The notes: a model not told the origin generated them from the sequence alone. Counted from the first letter of the stretch, positions 8,206 to 16,604 are shown. The stretch is DNA of 64,000 bases from Saccharothrix saharensis (GCF_006716745.1 NZ_VFPP01000001.1:6521386-6585385), one strand, 5' to 3'. Made by a program: numbers and translations.

Positions 8206-9491
8206 CGCAGCTCGACGCCCTTCGTCTCGGGGAGGCCGAGCAGGGCGAGCACGGCGATGCCGTAACCGACCGCGCCGAAGATCATCGCGCCGCCGACGCC
8301 CATGCTCCCGGCCAGGAACCCGACCAGGGCGGGGAAGAACGCGCCGACGCCGCGGCCGAAGTTGTAGGTGAAGCCCTGGCCGGTGCCGCGCAGCTCGGTC
8401 GGGTACAGCTCGGCGAGGTAGGAGCCGAAACCGCTGAAGATCGCCGACGTGGTGAACCCGAGCGGGAACGTGATGAGCAGGATCAGGCCGTTCGCGCCGG
8501 CCGGGATGTTGGTGAACAGCACGATGAGCAGCGCGCTGAGCACGGCGAACAGGGTGAACGTGCGCTTGCGGCCCAGCCGGTCGGTCAGGTAGCCGCCGGT
8601 GAGGTAGCCCGCGAACGCGCCGCTGATCAGCAGGGCCAGGTAGCCGCCGGTGCCGACGACGCTGAGGCCGCGTTCGGTCTTGAGGAACGTCGGCACCCAG
8701 CCGGCCAGCGTGTAGTAGCCGCCCTGGACGCCGGTGGCCAGGAGCGCGGCGAACAGCGTGGTGCGGCCGAGCTCGCCCCGGAAGACGTCCCTGATGCGGC
8801 CCCTGGGCGGGTCGGTCGCGAGTGCCCGTTCGGCCCGGGGCGCGTCCTTGACGTTGCGGCGGACGTAGAAGACGAGGACCGCGGGGATCGCGCCGGTCCA
8901 GAACAGCACGCGCCAGGCCAGGTCCGGCGGCAGGAAGCTGAACACGGCGGTGTAGACGACCACGCTCAGGCCCCAGCCGACGGCCCACGAGCTCTGGATG
9001 AACGCGACCGTGCGGCCCCGGTACCGCGGCTTGCAGTACTCGGCGACGAGGATCGCGCCCGCCGCCCACTCGCCGCCGAAGCCCAGGCCCTGCAGGGCGC
9101 GGAAGACCAGCAGCATCTCGTAGCTGGTGGCGAAGCCGCACAGGACCGTGAAGACGGCGTAGGTGATGACGGTGATCACCAGGGTGCGGACGCGGCCGAT
9201 GCGGTCCGCGAGGATGCCCGCGATGGCGCCGCCGAGGGCGGAGACGACCAGCGTGACGGTGGTGAGCAGGCCCGCTTCGCCCGTGGTGAGGCCGAAGTAG
9301 GCGGTGATGGCGACCAGGCTCAGGGGCAGGACCTGGAAGTCGTAGGCGTCCAGGCCGTAGCCGCCGAACGCGCCGATGAACGCCCGCTTGCCGTTGCGGC
9401 CCAGGGCTTGGAACCAGGCGAACGGACCGCGGTCTTCCTTGGTGGGGTCGGTGGGGCCCGTGTCGGGGGTGCTCGTGTCGGGGGTGCTCAT
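8202..9491 (-). CDS. MFS transporter, metabolite:proton symporter type
   Basis: About 429 residues with twelve hydrophobic segments. Seen: GAFGGYGLDAYDFQVLPLSL in TM1, the motif-A loop GGAIAGILADRIGRVRT, GFGGEWAAGAILVAEYCKPRYRG and, in the second half, GGYLTDRLGRKRTF. The combination resembles aromatic-acid and sialate symporters. ATG 9491 has GCGAGG 9 bases before it; longer in-frame starts would run into the 9543-9559 palindrome. It is coupled to the hydro-lyase downstream. The substrate cannot be read from sequence. Confidence 0.88.
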   Translation of the reverse strand: MSTPDTSTPDTGPTDPTKEDRGPFAWFQALGRNGKRAFIGAFGGYGLDAYDFQVLPLSLVAITAYFGLTTGEAGLLTTVTLVVSALGGAIAGILADRIGRVRTLVITVITYAVFTVLCGFATSYEMLLVFRALQGLGFGGEWAAGAILVAEYCKPRYRGRTVAFIQSSWAVGWGLSVVVYTAVFSFLPPDLAWRVLFWTGAIPAVLVFYVRRNVKDAPRAERALATDPPRGRIRDVFRGELGRTTLFAALLATGVQGGYYTLAGWVPTFLKTERGLSVVGTGGYLALLISGAFAGYLTGGYLTDRLGRKRTFTLFAVLSALLIVLFTNIPAGANGLILLITFPLGFTTSAIFSGFGSYLAELYPTELRGTGQGFTYNFGRGVGAFFPALVGFLAGSMGVGGAMIFGAVGYGIAVLALLGLPETKGVELR

Positions 9492-9499
9492 GTCGGGGG

Positions 9500-9796
9500 T
9501 CACCTCGCAGCCGAGAGGGTGTGCCGTGGACCACACGGTAGAGGATTGTTGAACAATCCCACTAGAGGGCAATAGGACGAATCAACACGCACTCGTCCGA
9601 GTGACCGCGCGCACCCCGCGCACACGACGACGGGGCCCGCCGCGGTGGCGGACCCCGTCGTGGGAGGCCGGCTCGGTGCCCAGGCTCGGTGCCCAGGCCT
9701 CGGTGCCCAGGCCGGCTGCGAGGAGGCGGCGTACTCCCGCTCCCGGTCGAGCCCGTCCTCGGTGGTCACGACCCGCTTCACGGCGTAGCGCGGCAC
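9500..9796 (-). CDS. doubtful small open frame between aroD and the MFS gene
   Basis: A 98-codon frame from GTG 9796 with GGAAGGG about 8 bases upstream. The first 26 residues (PRYAVKRVVTTEDGLDRERE) look protein-like. The rest crosses the 13-bp tandem repeat, the terminator hairpin at 9627-9661 and the palindrome at 9543-9559, and has no recognisable domain. At most the first third might be genuine. The whole 366-base interval 9492-9857 otherwise contains only regulatory and repeat elements. Confidence 0.2.
   Translation of the reverse strand: MPRYAVKRVVTTEDGLDREREYAASSQPAWAPRPGHRAWAPSRPPTTGSATAAGPVVVCAGCARSLGRVRVDSSYCPLVGLFNNPLPCGPRHTLSAAR
9543..9559. promoter_or_regulatory. perfect 17-bp palindrome, probable operator of the MFS/hydro-lyase operon
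   Basis: GGATTGTT-G-AACAATCC: two 8-bp arms around a single base, 51 bases upstream of the MFS start. Its AT-rich, odd-centred symmetry is like operators of GntR-family repressors, which often control carboxylate transporters, but no regulator gene is adjacent. The identity of the binding protein is inference. Confidence 0.5.
9627..9661. terminator. strong hairpin terminator
   Basis: ACGACGGGG pairs with CCCCGTCGT, and after one mismatched pair CCGCC pairs with GGCGG around a five-base loop. It lies between the MFS promoter region and aroD. It could end transcripts coming leftwards from aroD and shield the MFS operon. Confidence 0.6.
9671..9710. repeat. short tandem repeat, three units of about 13 bp
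   Basis: Three near-identical GCTCGGTGCCCAG units (9671-9683, 9684-9696, 9697-9710 with one extra base). On the minus strand they would encode repeated A-W-A-P-like residues within the doubtful small frame at 9500-9796. Read here as a low-complexity intergenic repeat. Confidence 0.6.
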
Positions 9797-9857
9797 CGGC
9801 GGCGCCCTTCCGGGCCCGGTGCGTGCGGAGTGAGCCGTCGGCGGGGGTCAGCGCCGC

Positions 9858-10592
9858 TCAGGCGTCGACCGCGCCCTTCCGCTCGTCGTACGCGGGGTGG
9901 AACTTGCGGATCAACGCGGACGTCTCGGCGTAGTCGAGTTGGCCCGACGTGGGCTGGTGGCCGATGAACGTGTAAGTCAACCGGGAGCCGAGCGCGGGGA
10001 AGAAGATGCGTGACGCGGTGCCGATGGCGCCCATCGCGATCACGATCATCTCGGTATCACCCGAATTGACCAACAATGATGCCAACACCTTCAGGTCGGC
10101 CGTTGTGGTGGCCATCGTGGAAATCTTCACGATATCCGCGCCGACCTCTTTCGCGCCCCGTACCACGGCGTCGAGTTCGGCGATGTCGGGCGTGTGGTCG
10201 AAATTGTGGTACGACACGATCGCCACCGCGTCGTGCGCGTGCGCCGCGGCCACCACGTCGGCCACGATCGCCCGTGCCGACAGCTCCACGTCCACCGCGT
10301 CGACCAGGGGCGCGACCTCGCGGAACAGCTCGAGCCGGGCTTCCTCGCCGCCGGTCCACCCGCCGCCCTCCGCCGCCGAGCGCACCGTCGCCAGCACCGG
10401 CAGGCCGTCGAACGCCCGCACCTGCGCCCGCACGTGCCCGGCGTCGGTCCGGGAGAACCGGTCGATGCGCAATTCGGCCACGTCGACCCCGGCCGAACGC
10501 GCCTCCGCGGCCGCCCGCTCGCTGTCGTCGTCGGAGAAGCTCACCGCGATGAGGGGGATGCCGAGTCCGAGCAGCGCGCGCATGCCGTTCAT
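9858..10592 (-). CDS. aroD: 3-dehydroquinate dehydratase, type I
   Basis: A 244-residue class I dehydroquinase, which removes water from 3-dehydroquinate through a Schiff base in the shikimate pathway. Seen: AELRIDRF, DAVDVELS with the conserved Glu (about 103), SYHNFDHTP with the catalytic His129, and GADIVKIST with the Schiff-base Lys156, then FTFIGHQP-like YTFIGHQPTSGQLDY at the substrate loop. Most actinomycetes use the unrelated type II enzyme AroQ for housekeeping, and no other shikimate gene is close by, so this may be a second, specialised enzyme. ATG 10592 has AGGA 8 bases before it. Confidence 0.9.
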   Translation of the reverse strand: MNGMRALLGLGIPLIAVSFSDDDSERAAAEARSAGVDVAELRIDRFSRTDAGHVRAQVRAFDGLPVLATVRSAAEGGGWTGGEEARLELFREVAPLVDAVDVELSARAIVADVVAAAHAHDAVAIVSYHNFDHTPDIAELDAVVRGAKEVGADIVKISTMATTTADLKVLASLLVNSGDTEMIVIAMGAIGTASRIFFPALGSRLTYTFIGHQPTSGQLDYAETSALIRKFHPAYDERKGAVDA

Positions 10593-10623
10593 CCGCGGGA
10601 TCCTACACCGGCCACCGGAACGG

Positions 10624-11301
10624 CTAGTTGCGATGAGGCAGGTGGCCCAATTCCGACAACGGCGCGGGCACCGCGCTCAACGCGTCGAGAATGCCCGCCT
10701 CGCGGTGCAGCACTTTCCGCACCATCCGCAGCCGGCGCGCGGGCGAGGTCTCCTCCAGCAGCCGCTGCCGGTCCTCCAGGGTCAGCAGGCAGTCCCCGGC
10801 CAACGCGTACGCCAGCTCGGCCACCCCCGTGTCCGGGCCGGGCGGTCGCCCCACGCTCTGGTACGCCGCCTGCCGGTACCGCCCGTGCGCCGCCCGCGCG
10901 CTGTCCGCCAGCAGCGGCAGCACCGCCTCCACCTCGGGCGGCGCGGCCGTGTCCGGCAGCCACTGCACCGTCGCCACCAGGTAGGGCGCGCTCTCCTCGT
11001 CGACCTCCAGCAGCCGGAACCGCCTGCCACCCTTCGTGGTCAGGTCGAACCGGCCGTCCGGCAGCCGCCGCGCCTCCTGGAGCACGGCCGTGCACCCGAC
11101 GTCGGACAGCGCCTCGACGTTCTCCGCGCCGACCTCCCAGCCCTGCTTGATCGACACCACGCCGAACGTCTTCTCCGGCACCGCGCCCGTCACCAGGTCG
11201 ACGGTCAACTGCCGGTACCGCGGCTCGAACACGTGCAGCGGCAGGGACGCCCCGGGCAGCAGCACGGTACCCAGCGGGAACAGGGGGAGCGTCGTGGTCA
11301 C
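10624..11301 (-). CDS. LON peptidase substrate-binding domain protein
   Basis: A 225-residue stand-alone Lon N-terminal-like domain, starting LPLFPLGTVLLPGASLPLHVFEPRYRQL, the classic opening of this fold. Later segments are FGVVSIKQGWEVG and a helical C-terminal half. There is no AAA+ or peptidase part. The family is common in actinobacteria and its role is unknown; a substrate or adaptor function has been supposed. The GTG start overlaps the nrtR stop by 4 bases (GTGA), so it is probably the second gene of the nrtR transcript. Confidence 0.85.
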   Translation of the reverse strand: MTTTLPLFPLGTVLLPGASLPLHVFEPRYRQLTVDLVTGAVPEKTFGVVSIKQGWEVGAENVEALSDVGCTAVLQEARRLPDGRFDLTTKGGRRFRLLEVDEESAPYLVATVQWLPDTAAPPEVEAVLPLLADSARAAHGRYRQAAYQSVGRPPGPDTGVAELAYALAGDCLLTLEDRQRLLEETSPARRLRMVRKVLHREAGILDALSAVPAPLSELGHLPHRN

Positions 11302-11987
11302 GAACCCAAGCTACGGGTGGACGGTGGTCGCAGCACGGCGAACGGGTCGGTGACCCGCATTTCGCCGGACACGAACCGGAACAGCGCGGCGGGCCGGCCG
11401 CCGGACGGCCCCGGCTGCACGGTCCCGCCGGTGGGCTCCAGCAAACCCCGCCGGGCCAGCACGCGTTGCAGGTTGGTCGCCGACACCTTGTACCCCAGCG
11501 CCGCCGAGTACAGCGCGCGCAGCGCGGAGATGGTGAACTCCGGTGGCGCCAACGCGAAACCCAGGTTGGTGTAGGACAGCTTCGACGCCAGGCGGTGCCG
11601 GGCGCGGCGGCAGATCGCCTCGTGGTCGAACGCGGTCGCGGGCAGCGCGTCCACCGGGTACCACGCGGTGTCCGACGGCACCACCGGGTCGATGTGCGAG
11701 GGCACCAGGCCGAGGAACGCGGTCGCCACCACGCGCGGTCCGGGCACCCGCGAGGGGGCGCTGAAGACGGCCAGCTGCTCGACGTGTGACAACTGTCGCA
11801 CGTCGACTTTCTCCGCCAGCTGACGGCGGATCGAGGCCTCGACGTCCTCGTCGTCGCCCAGCCCGCCACCGGGCAGTGACCAGCGGTGGGCGTGCGGTTC
11901 GCGGGCCCGCTCCCACAGCATGACCTGGAGTGATCCGGCTCTCACCTGGAGCACCGCGGCCAGTACTTCATGTTCCGCCAGTCCCAC
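11298..11987 (-). CDS. nrtR: NrtR-type transcriptional repressor of NAD synthesis (Nudix + winged helix)
   Basis: About 229 residues from GTG 11987. The N-terminal half is a Nudix domain (VLAAVLQVRAG, then RWSLPGGGLGDDEDVEASIRRQLAEK). Its Nudix box is degenerate: the REXXEE run is replaced by RRQLAEK, as in NrtR proteins that bind but do not hydrolyse ADP-ribose compounds. The C-terminal half is a winged helix (ALRALYSAALGYKVSATNLQRVLARRGLL). It is divergent from nadABC with two overlapping dyads between them, exactly the known NrtR arrangement. A longer frame back to 12053 is possible but would run through those dyads. Confidence 0.9.
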   Translation of the reverse strand: MGLAEHEVLAAVLQVRAGSLQVMLWERAREPHAHRWSLPGGGLGDDEDVEASIRRQLAEKVDVRQLSHVEQLAVFSAPSRVPGPRVVATAFLGLVPSHIDPVVPSDTAWYPVDALPATAFDHEAICRRARHRLASKLSYTNLGFALAPPEFTISALRALYSAALGYKVSATNLQRVLARRGLLEPTGGTVQPGPSGGRPAALFRFVSGEMRVTDPFAVLRPPSTRSLGS

Positions 11988-11997
11988 TCGGCTGATA

Positions 11998-12031
11998 CTA
12001 TCGGCCACGTTTTCGACCGATAGGCGAAAAC
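11998..12031. promoter_or_regulatory. overlapping dyads in the nrtR-nadA intergenic region, probable NrtR operator
   Basis: Dyad 1: CTATCGG (11998-12004) and CCGATAG (12017-12023). Dyad 2: GTTTTCG (12009-12015) and CGAAAAC (12025-12031), nine bases apart. They interlock between the nrtR start and the nadA ribosome site. Established: NrtR represses NAD genes and binds palindromes of about 21 bp in such regions. Which dyad is bound is not decided by sequence. Confidence 0.6.
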
Positions 12032-12051
12032 CTGGCTCTAGGGAGGAACCC

Positions 12052-13071
12052 ATGGTCGCTACCGCCTACGTGGAGCGAACCTCGGACGGCGCCTACGACG
12101 GGATCGCGCCGGACGCCGCATGGCGGGACGAGGTGTTGGAGCTGGCGCGGCAGCGGGACGCGGTCATCCTGGCGCACAACTACCAGCTGCCCGAGATCCA
12201 GGACATCGCCCACCACACCGGGGACTCCCTGGCGCTCAGCCGCATCGCGGCCGCGAGCGACGCGTCCACCATCGTGTTCTGCGGCGTGCACTTCATGGCC
12301 GAGACCGCGAAGATCCTCGCGCCGCACAAGACGGTCCTCATCCCGGACGAGCGGGCGGGCTGCTCGCTGGCCGACTCGATCACGGGCGAGCAGTTGCGCG
12401 CGTGGAAGGCCGAGCACCCCGGCGCGGTCGTCGTCTCCTACGTCAACACCACGGCGGAGGTGAAGGCGGAGACCGACATCTGCTGCACCTCGTCGAACGC
12501 GGTGGACGTGGTGCGGTCGATCCCGGCGGACCGGGAGGTGCTGTTCCTGCCGGACCAGTTCCTCGGCGCGCACGTCAAGCGCGAGACGGGCCGGGAGAAC
12601 CTGCGCATCTGGGCGGGCGAGTGCCACGTGCACGCCGGTATCAACGGCCCGGAGCTGGCCGAGCGCGCGGCCGCCAACCCGGACGCCGACCTGTTCATCC
12701 ACCCCGAGTGCGGCTGCGCCACCTCGGCGCTCTACCTCGCGGGCGAGGGCACCGTCCCGGCGGAGAAGGTCAAGATCCTCTCGACCGGAGACATGATCAC
12801 CGCCGCGCGGCGGACCAGCGCGAAGTCGGTCCTGGTCGCCACCGAGATCGGCATGCTGCACCAGCTGCGCCGGGCCGCGCCGGAGATCGACTTCCGCGCG
12901 GTGAACGACCGGGCGTCGTGCCGGTACATGAAGATGATCACCCCGGCCGCCCTCCTGCGCGGGCTGCGCGAGGGCAAGGACGAGGTGCACGTGGACCTGG
13001 AAACCGCGAAGCGTGCCCAGGGCGCGGTCCAGCGCATGATCGAGATCGGGCAGCCCGGCGGCGGGGAATGA
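12052..13071 (+). CDS. nadA: quinolinate synthase
   Basis: Condenses iminoaspartate and dihydroxyacetone phosphate to quinolinate with a [4Fe-4S] cluster. It has 339 residues from ATG 12052, with GGGAGGAA just upstream. Seen: ILAHNYQLPEIQD, the cysteine in DERAGCSLADSI, the CCTSSNA motif, HPECGCATSA and the C-terminal NDRASCRYMKMI. Start of the nadA-nadB-nadC operon; its stop overlaps the nadB ATG. Transcription is probably repressed by the divergently encoded NrtR. Confidence 0.97.
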   Translation: MVATAYVERTSDGAYDGIAPDAAWRDEVLELARQRDAVILAHNYQLPEIQDIAHHTGDSLALSRIAAASDASTIVFCGVHFMAETAKILAPHKTVLIPDERAGCSLADSITGEQLRAWKAEHPGAVVVSYVNTTAEVKAETDICCTSSNAVDVVRSIPADREVLFLPDQFLGAHVKRETGRENLRIWAGECHVHAGINGPELAERAAANPDADLFIHPECGCATSALYLAGEGTVPAEKVKILSTGDMITAARRTSAKSVLVATEIGMLHQLRRAAPEIDFRAVNDRASCRYMKMITPAALLRGLREGKDEVHVDLETAKRAQGAVQRMIEIGQPGGGE

Positions 13072-14690
13072 GCACCCCCGCGTGGGAGGCCCGCGCCGAC
13101 CTGCTGGTCGTCGGCACGGGTGTGGCCGGTCTGACGGCGGCGCTGCGCGCGCGTGAGCTGGGGCTGCGGGTCCTGGTGGTGACCAAGGCCGCCGGCGAGG
13201 ACGGCAACACCCGGTGGGCGCAGGGCGGCGTGGCCGTCGTGCTGCCCGGCGAGCACGACGAAGGCGACACCGTCGAGCTGCACGTGCGCGACACGCTGGT
13301 GGCCGGGGCCGGCCTGTGCGACGAGGCCGCGGTCGAGGCGATCATCGCCGGCGGCCCGGCCGCGGTGACGCGGCTGCGCGAGCGGGGCGCGGTGTTCGAC
13401 GCCGGGCCGACCGGTGGGCCGGCCCGCACGCGGGAGGGCGGGCACAGCGCGTTCCGGGTGGTGCACGCGGGCGGTGACGCGACCGGCGCGGAGGTCGAGC
13501 GCGCGCTGTTGGCGGCGGTGTCGGACGGTCGGGTGCCGGTGCTGGAGAACCACGTCGCGGTGGACGCGGTGCGCACGCCGCTCGGCCAGGTGTGCGGCCT
13601 GCTGGTGCTGGACGGCAACGGCGTGCCCGGCGTGCTCGGTGCGCCCGCCGTGCTGCTGGCCAGCGGCGGTCTCGGCCAGCTCTACCAGGCCACGTCCAAC
13701 CCGGAGGTGGCCACCGGCGACGGCCTGGCGCTGGCGTTGCGCGCGGGCGCGGTGGCGGCGGACGTCGAGTTCGTCCAGTTCCACCCGACCGTGCTCTACA
13801 CCGGGCGCGGCGCGCGTGGCCGGTGCCCCCTGGTCACGGAGGCGGTGCGCGGCGAGGGCGCGGTGCTGGTCGACGCGACCGGCGCGCGGGTCATGCGCGG
13901 CGTGCACCCGCTGGAGGACCTGGCACCGCGCGACGTGGTGGCGGCGGCGATCACCCGGCACATGGCGGGCGGTCCGGGCGGCGTGGACGACCACGTGTTC
14001 CTCGACGCCACGGGCATCTCCGACTTCGCGCGCCGGTTCCCGACCGTGCACGCGGCCTGTCTCGCGGCGGGCATCGACCCGGCGGCCGGGCCGATCCCGG
14101 TCGCGCCGGCGGCGCACTTCGCGTGCGGCGGCGTCGTGTCCGATGTGGACGGGCGGACGGGCGTGACCGGCCTGTACGCGGCGGGTGAGGTGGCCCGCAC
14201 CGGGCTGCACGGCGCGAACCGGCTGGCGTCCAACAGCCTGCTCGAAGGTCTGGTCGTGGGCACGCGGGTGGCCGAGGCGGTCGCGGCGGACCTGGCGCTG
14301 GGCGTGCTGGCCAAGCCGTCGGCGTCGGCCGCGGTGGAGCTGCCGACCGCGCCGGTCGCGGCCCGGGACTCGTTGCAGCGCGTCATGTCCCGGTACGCGG
14401 CGATCGGCCGTGACGCCGAGGGCCTGGCGGTGGTCGGCTCGGTGCTCGACCTGTCCACCGCGGACCGCACGCTGGACAGCCGGGAACTGGTCGAGGACGC
14501 GGCGCTCACGGTGGCCGCGCGGGCGTTGATCGCGGCGGCGGCGGAGCGCGAGGAGTCGCGCGGCTGCCACGTGCGCACCGACTTCACCGAGCGGGACGAC
14601 CTGCGCTGGCAGCGCAGCCAGGTGGTCCGGCTCAACCCGTCCGGCCAGCCGGTGCTGGCCGATCCGGCAGTGGCCAGGGGAGTGGCATGA
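13068..14690 (+). CDS. nadB: L-aspartate oxidase
   Basis: FAD-dependent oxidation of L-aspartate to iminoaspartate, the substrate of NadA. It has 540 residues. Seen: the FAD dinucleotide loop VVGTGVAGLTAALRA at about 16-30, GNTRWAQGGVAV, GLGQLYQATSNP, EFVQFHPTVLY, PAAHFACGG and GLHGANRLASNSLLEG near the FAD C-terminal site, then a helical C-terminal domain. The gene overlaps nadA and nadC by 4 bases on each side (ATGA), so the three enzymes are translationally coupled. Confidence 0.97.
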   Translation: MSTPAWEARADLLVVGTGVAGLTAALRARELGLRVLVVTKAAGEDGNTRWAQGGVAVVLPGEHDEGDTVELHVRDTLVAGAGLCDEAAVEAIIAGGPAAVTRLRERGAVFDAGPTGGPARTREGGHSAFRVVHAGGDATGAEVERALLAAVSDGRVPVLENHVAVDAVRTPLGQVCGLLVLDGNGVPGVLGAPAVLLASGGLGQLYQATSNPEVATGDGLALALRAGAVAADVEFVQFHPTVLYTGRGARGRCPLVTEAVRGEGAVLVDATGARVMRGVHPLEDLAPRDVVAAAITRHMAGGPGGVDDHVFLDATGISDFARRFPTVHAACLAAGIDPAAGPIPVAPAAHFACGGVVSDVDGRTGVTGLYAAGEVARTGLHGANRLASNSLLEGLVVGTRVAEAVAADLALGVLAKPSASAAVELPTAPVAARDSLQRVMSRYAAIGRDAEGLAVVGSVLDLSTADRTLDSRELVEDAALTVAARALIAAAAEREESRGCHVRTDFTERDDLRWQRSQVVRLNPSGQPVLADPAVARGVA

Positions 14691-15523
14691 ACCTCGGACT
14701 GGATCTGGACGACGCGCGGCGCGTGATCGCGACGGCGCTGGAGGAGGACCTGCGGTACGGCGCGGACGCGACGACGGTGGCGACCGTGCCCGCGGACGCG
14801 GTGGCCGTGGCGGAGCTGACGCCCCGCGCGGCCGGTGTGCTCGCGGGCATCCCGGTGGCGCTGGAGGTGTTCCGGCAGGTCACCGACGTGGAGGTGCTGG
14901 AGGAGCGGCGGGACGGCGACAAGGCCGTGCCGGGCGAGCCCGCGCTGGTGCTGCGCGGCCCGGTGCGCGGCCTGCTCACCGCCGAGCGCACCGCGCTGAA
15001 CCTGCTGTGCCACCTGTCCGGCGTGGCCACGCTCACCGCCGCCTGGGTGGACGAGGTGGCGGGCACCAAGGCGCGGGTGCGCGACTCCCGCAAGACCCTG
15101 CCGGGCCTGCGGCTGCTGGAGAAGTACGCGGTGCGCTGCGGTGGCGGTGTCAACCACCGGCTCGGCCTCGGCGACGCGGTGCTGATCAAGGACAACCACG
15201 TGCGCGCCGCGGGCTCGGTCCGGGCGGCGCTGGCCGCCGTGCGCGCCCACGCGCCGCACCTGCCGTGCGAGGTCGAGGTCGACTCGCTGGACCAGCTCGA
15301 CGAGGCCGTCGCCGAGGGCGCGGAACTCGTGCTGCTGGACAACTTCACCGCCGCCGGGTGCGCGGAGGCGGTGCGCCGGGCGGGAGGCGTCGCGCTGGAG
15401 GCGTCCGGCGGGCTCACGCTGGACGTGGCCAGGTCCTACGCCGAGACCGGCGTGGACTTCCTGGCCGTCGGCGGCCTCACGCACTCCGCCCCGGCGCTCG
15501 ACCTCGGGCTGGACCTGCGCTAG
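14687..15523 (+). CDS. nadC: nicotinate-nucleotide pyrophosphorylase (quinolinate phosphoribosyltransferase)
   Basis: Turns quinolinate and PRPP into nicotinate mononucleotide. It has 278 residues. Seen: TAERTALNLLCHLSGVAT, the PRPP and quinolinate-binding segment RVRDSRKTLPGLR, CGGGVNHRLGL, IKDNHVRAAGS and the C-terminal EASGGLTLD and DFLAVGGLTHSA. Last gene of the nad operon, followed by a strong hairpin at 15537-15576. Confidence 0.97.
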   Translation: MNLGLDLDDARRVIATALEEDLRYGADATTVATVPADAVAVAELTPRAAGVLAGIPVALEVFRQVTDVEVLEERRDGDKAVPGEPALVLRGPVRGLLTAERTALNLLCHLSGVATLTAAWVDEVAGTKARVRDSRKTLPGLRLLEKYAVRCGGGVNHRLGLGDAVLIKDNHVRAAGSVRAALAAVRAHAPHLPCEVEVDSLDQLDEAVAEGAELVLLDNFTAAGCAEAVRRAGGVALEASGGLTLDVARSYAETGVDFLAVGGLTHSAPALDLGLDLR

Positions 15524-15536
15524 CCGCCGACGGTGG

Positions 15537-15576
15537 GGTCGCGCCCGAGCCCGGGGCACGGGGCACGGGCGCGACC
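15537..15576. terminator. bidirectional terminator between nadC and the DUF2382 gene
   Basis: GGTCGCGCCCG (15537-15547) pairs perfectly over 11 bp with CGGGCGCGACC (15566-15576). It sits just after the nadC stop and three bases before the stop of the convergent PRC-barrel gene, so it can serve both. Confidence 0.8.
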
Positions 15577-15579
15577 TGG

Positions 15580-16494
15580 TCAGGAGTCGCGCCGCCCGGT
15601 CCGGTCGTCGCGCTCCACGTCCACCCGTTCCTTGCGGACCTCGCCGCGGACGTGCTGCTCCTCGGTCACGGTCTGCTTGTCGAGCCGGACCTTCTCCGCC
15701 GGTGTGGTCCTCTTCTCCACCACCGGTTCCTGGCGGTGCAGCGTGACCTCGGTCTCCTCGTCGGTGAACGCGCGGTCGGTCGGCGCGCCGTCGGCGGGCT
15801 CGCGCACCACGCGCACCTCCTCGTGCGACACCGGCACCGTCACGTCCTTCTGCTCGGTCACGGTGTGCTTGACCAGCCGCACGCGGCCGGCCTCGACGTC
15901 GCGCGTGCCGACGTCCAGCTCTTCCTCGTAGCGGGTGACCGAGTCGCCGGAGCGCGCCTCGTGGCGGCCGCCCTGCCCGGCGGCCGGGGCCCGGCCCGAG
16001 GTCGTCGCCTCGCGGCGCACGTCGCCGATCCCCTCGGCGCGGGTCTCACCGGGCATCCCGGTGCCGCGGGTCTCGCCGCGCGTCACCCCGGACGTCCGGC
16101 CGGCGCCCGGCATCGGCGTGGGCTTGGTCTCGCCGCGCCCGCGGCCCGGCAGCCGGTCGTGGTCGCCGGAGCGGTGCGACGGGATCAGGCCGTAGTACGC
16201 GTACAGCTCGTCCTGCTGCTTGTCGGACATGTGCTCGTCGGAGACGTCGATCTTCGGCGCGTCCTTGACCTGCTGCTTGTCCACGGGGACGGTGATCACC
16301 CCGTTGCCCAGCGTCGCGTCCTGGATCGGCACGAACGACTCCTTGAGACCGAACATGCCGGTGTGCACCGACGCCCACATCGGGCGCCCGTCCCGATCGT
16401 CGAGCCACACCTGCTTCACCGAGCCGATGCGCTCGCCGTGCTCGTCGATCACGTCGCAGTCGTACAAGCGGTCCACTTCGGCCTGGTTGATCAT
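15580..16494 (-). CDS. PRC-barrel and DUF2382 domain stress-type protein
   Basis: About 304 residues. The N-terminal PRC-barrel (residues 5-90: DVIDEHGERIGSVKQVWLDD, VHTGMFGLKESFVPI, VPVDKQQVKDAP) is followed by a Gly/Arg/Thr-rich linker and a C-terminal DUF2382 domain. The latter carries the repeated phrase VRLVKHTVTEQKDVTVPV and VRLDKQTVTEEQHVRGEV, rich in charged residues. Proteins of this kind are common in actinobacteria and are often listed as stress response proteins, without known biochemistry. ATG 16494; the 110 bases upstream to the next gene contain no clear sigma-B-like promoter. Confidence 0.85.
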   Translation of the reverse strand: MINQAEVDRLYDCDVIDEHGERIGSVKQVWLDDRDGRPMWASVHTGMFGLKESFVPIQDATLGNGVITVPVDKQQVKDAPKIDVSDEHMSDKQQDELYAYYGLIPSHRSGDHDRLPGRGRGETKPTPMPGAGRTSGVTRGETRGTGMPGETRAEGIGDVRREATTSGRAPAAGQGGRHEARSGDSVTRYEEELDVGTRDVEAGRVRLVKHTVTEQKDVTVPVSHEEVRVVREPADGAPTDRAFTDEETEVTLHRQEPVVEKRTTPAEKVRLDKQTVTEEQHVRGEVRKERVDVERDDRTGRRDS

Positions 16495-16604
16495 GGCCGG
16501 GTCCCTTCGCGTGTCGTTTTGGTCCCGCGGAGGGCTTCCCGGCGCGAAGGGCCACCTATTCGGCTGCCACCTGTTCGTGTGAGGCAACATCCCTCGAAAG
16601 AACT

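Noticed and set aside
11988..12053. N-terminal extension of NrtR back to 12053
   Set aside because: It would place the operator dyads inside the coding sequence and adds residues without similarity to the Nudix domain; GTG 11987 gives the usual NrtR length.
12120..14690. Reading frame that would join an alternative-frame translation of nadA to nadB
   Set aside because: The part inside nadA is out of frame and Arg/Gly-rich; NadB has its own ATG at 13068 in the usual ATGA overlap and the flavoprotein fold begins there.
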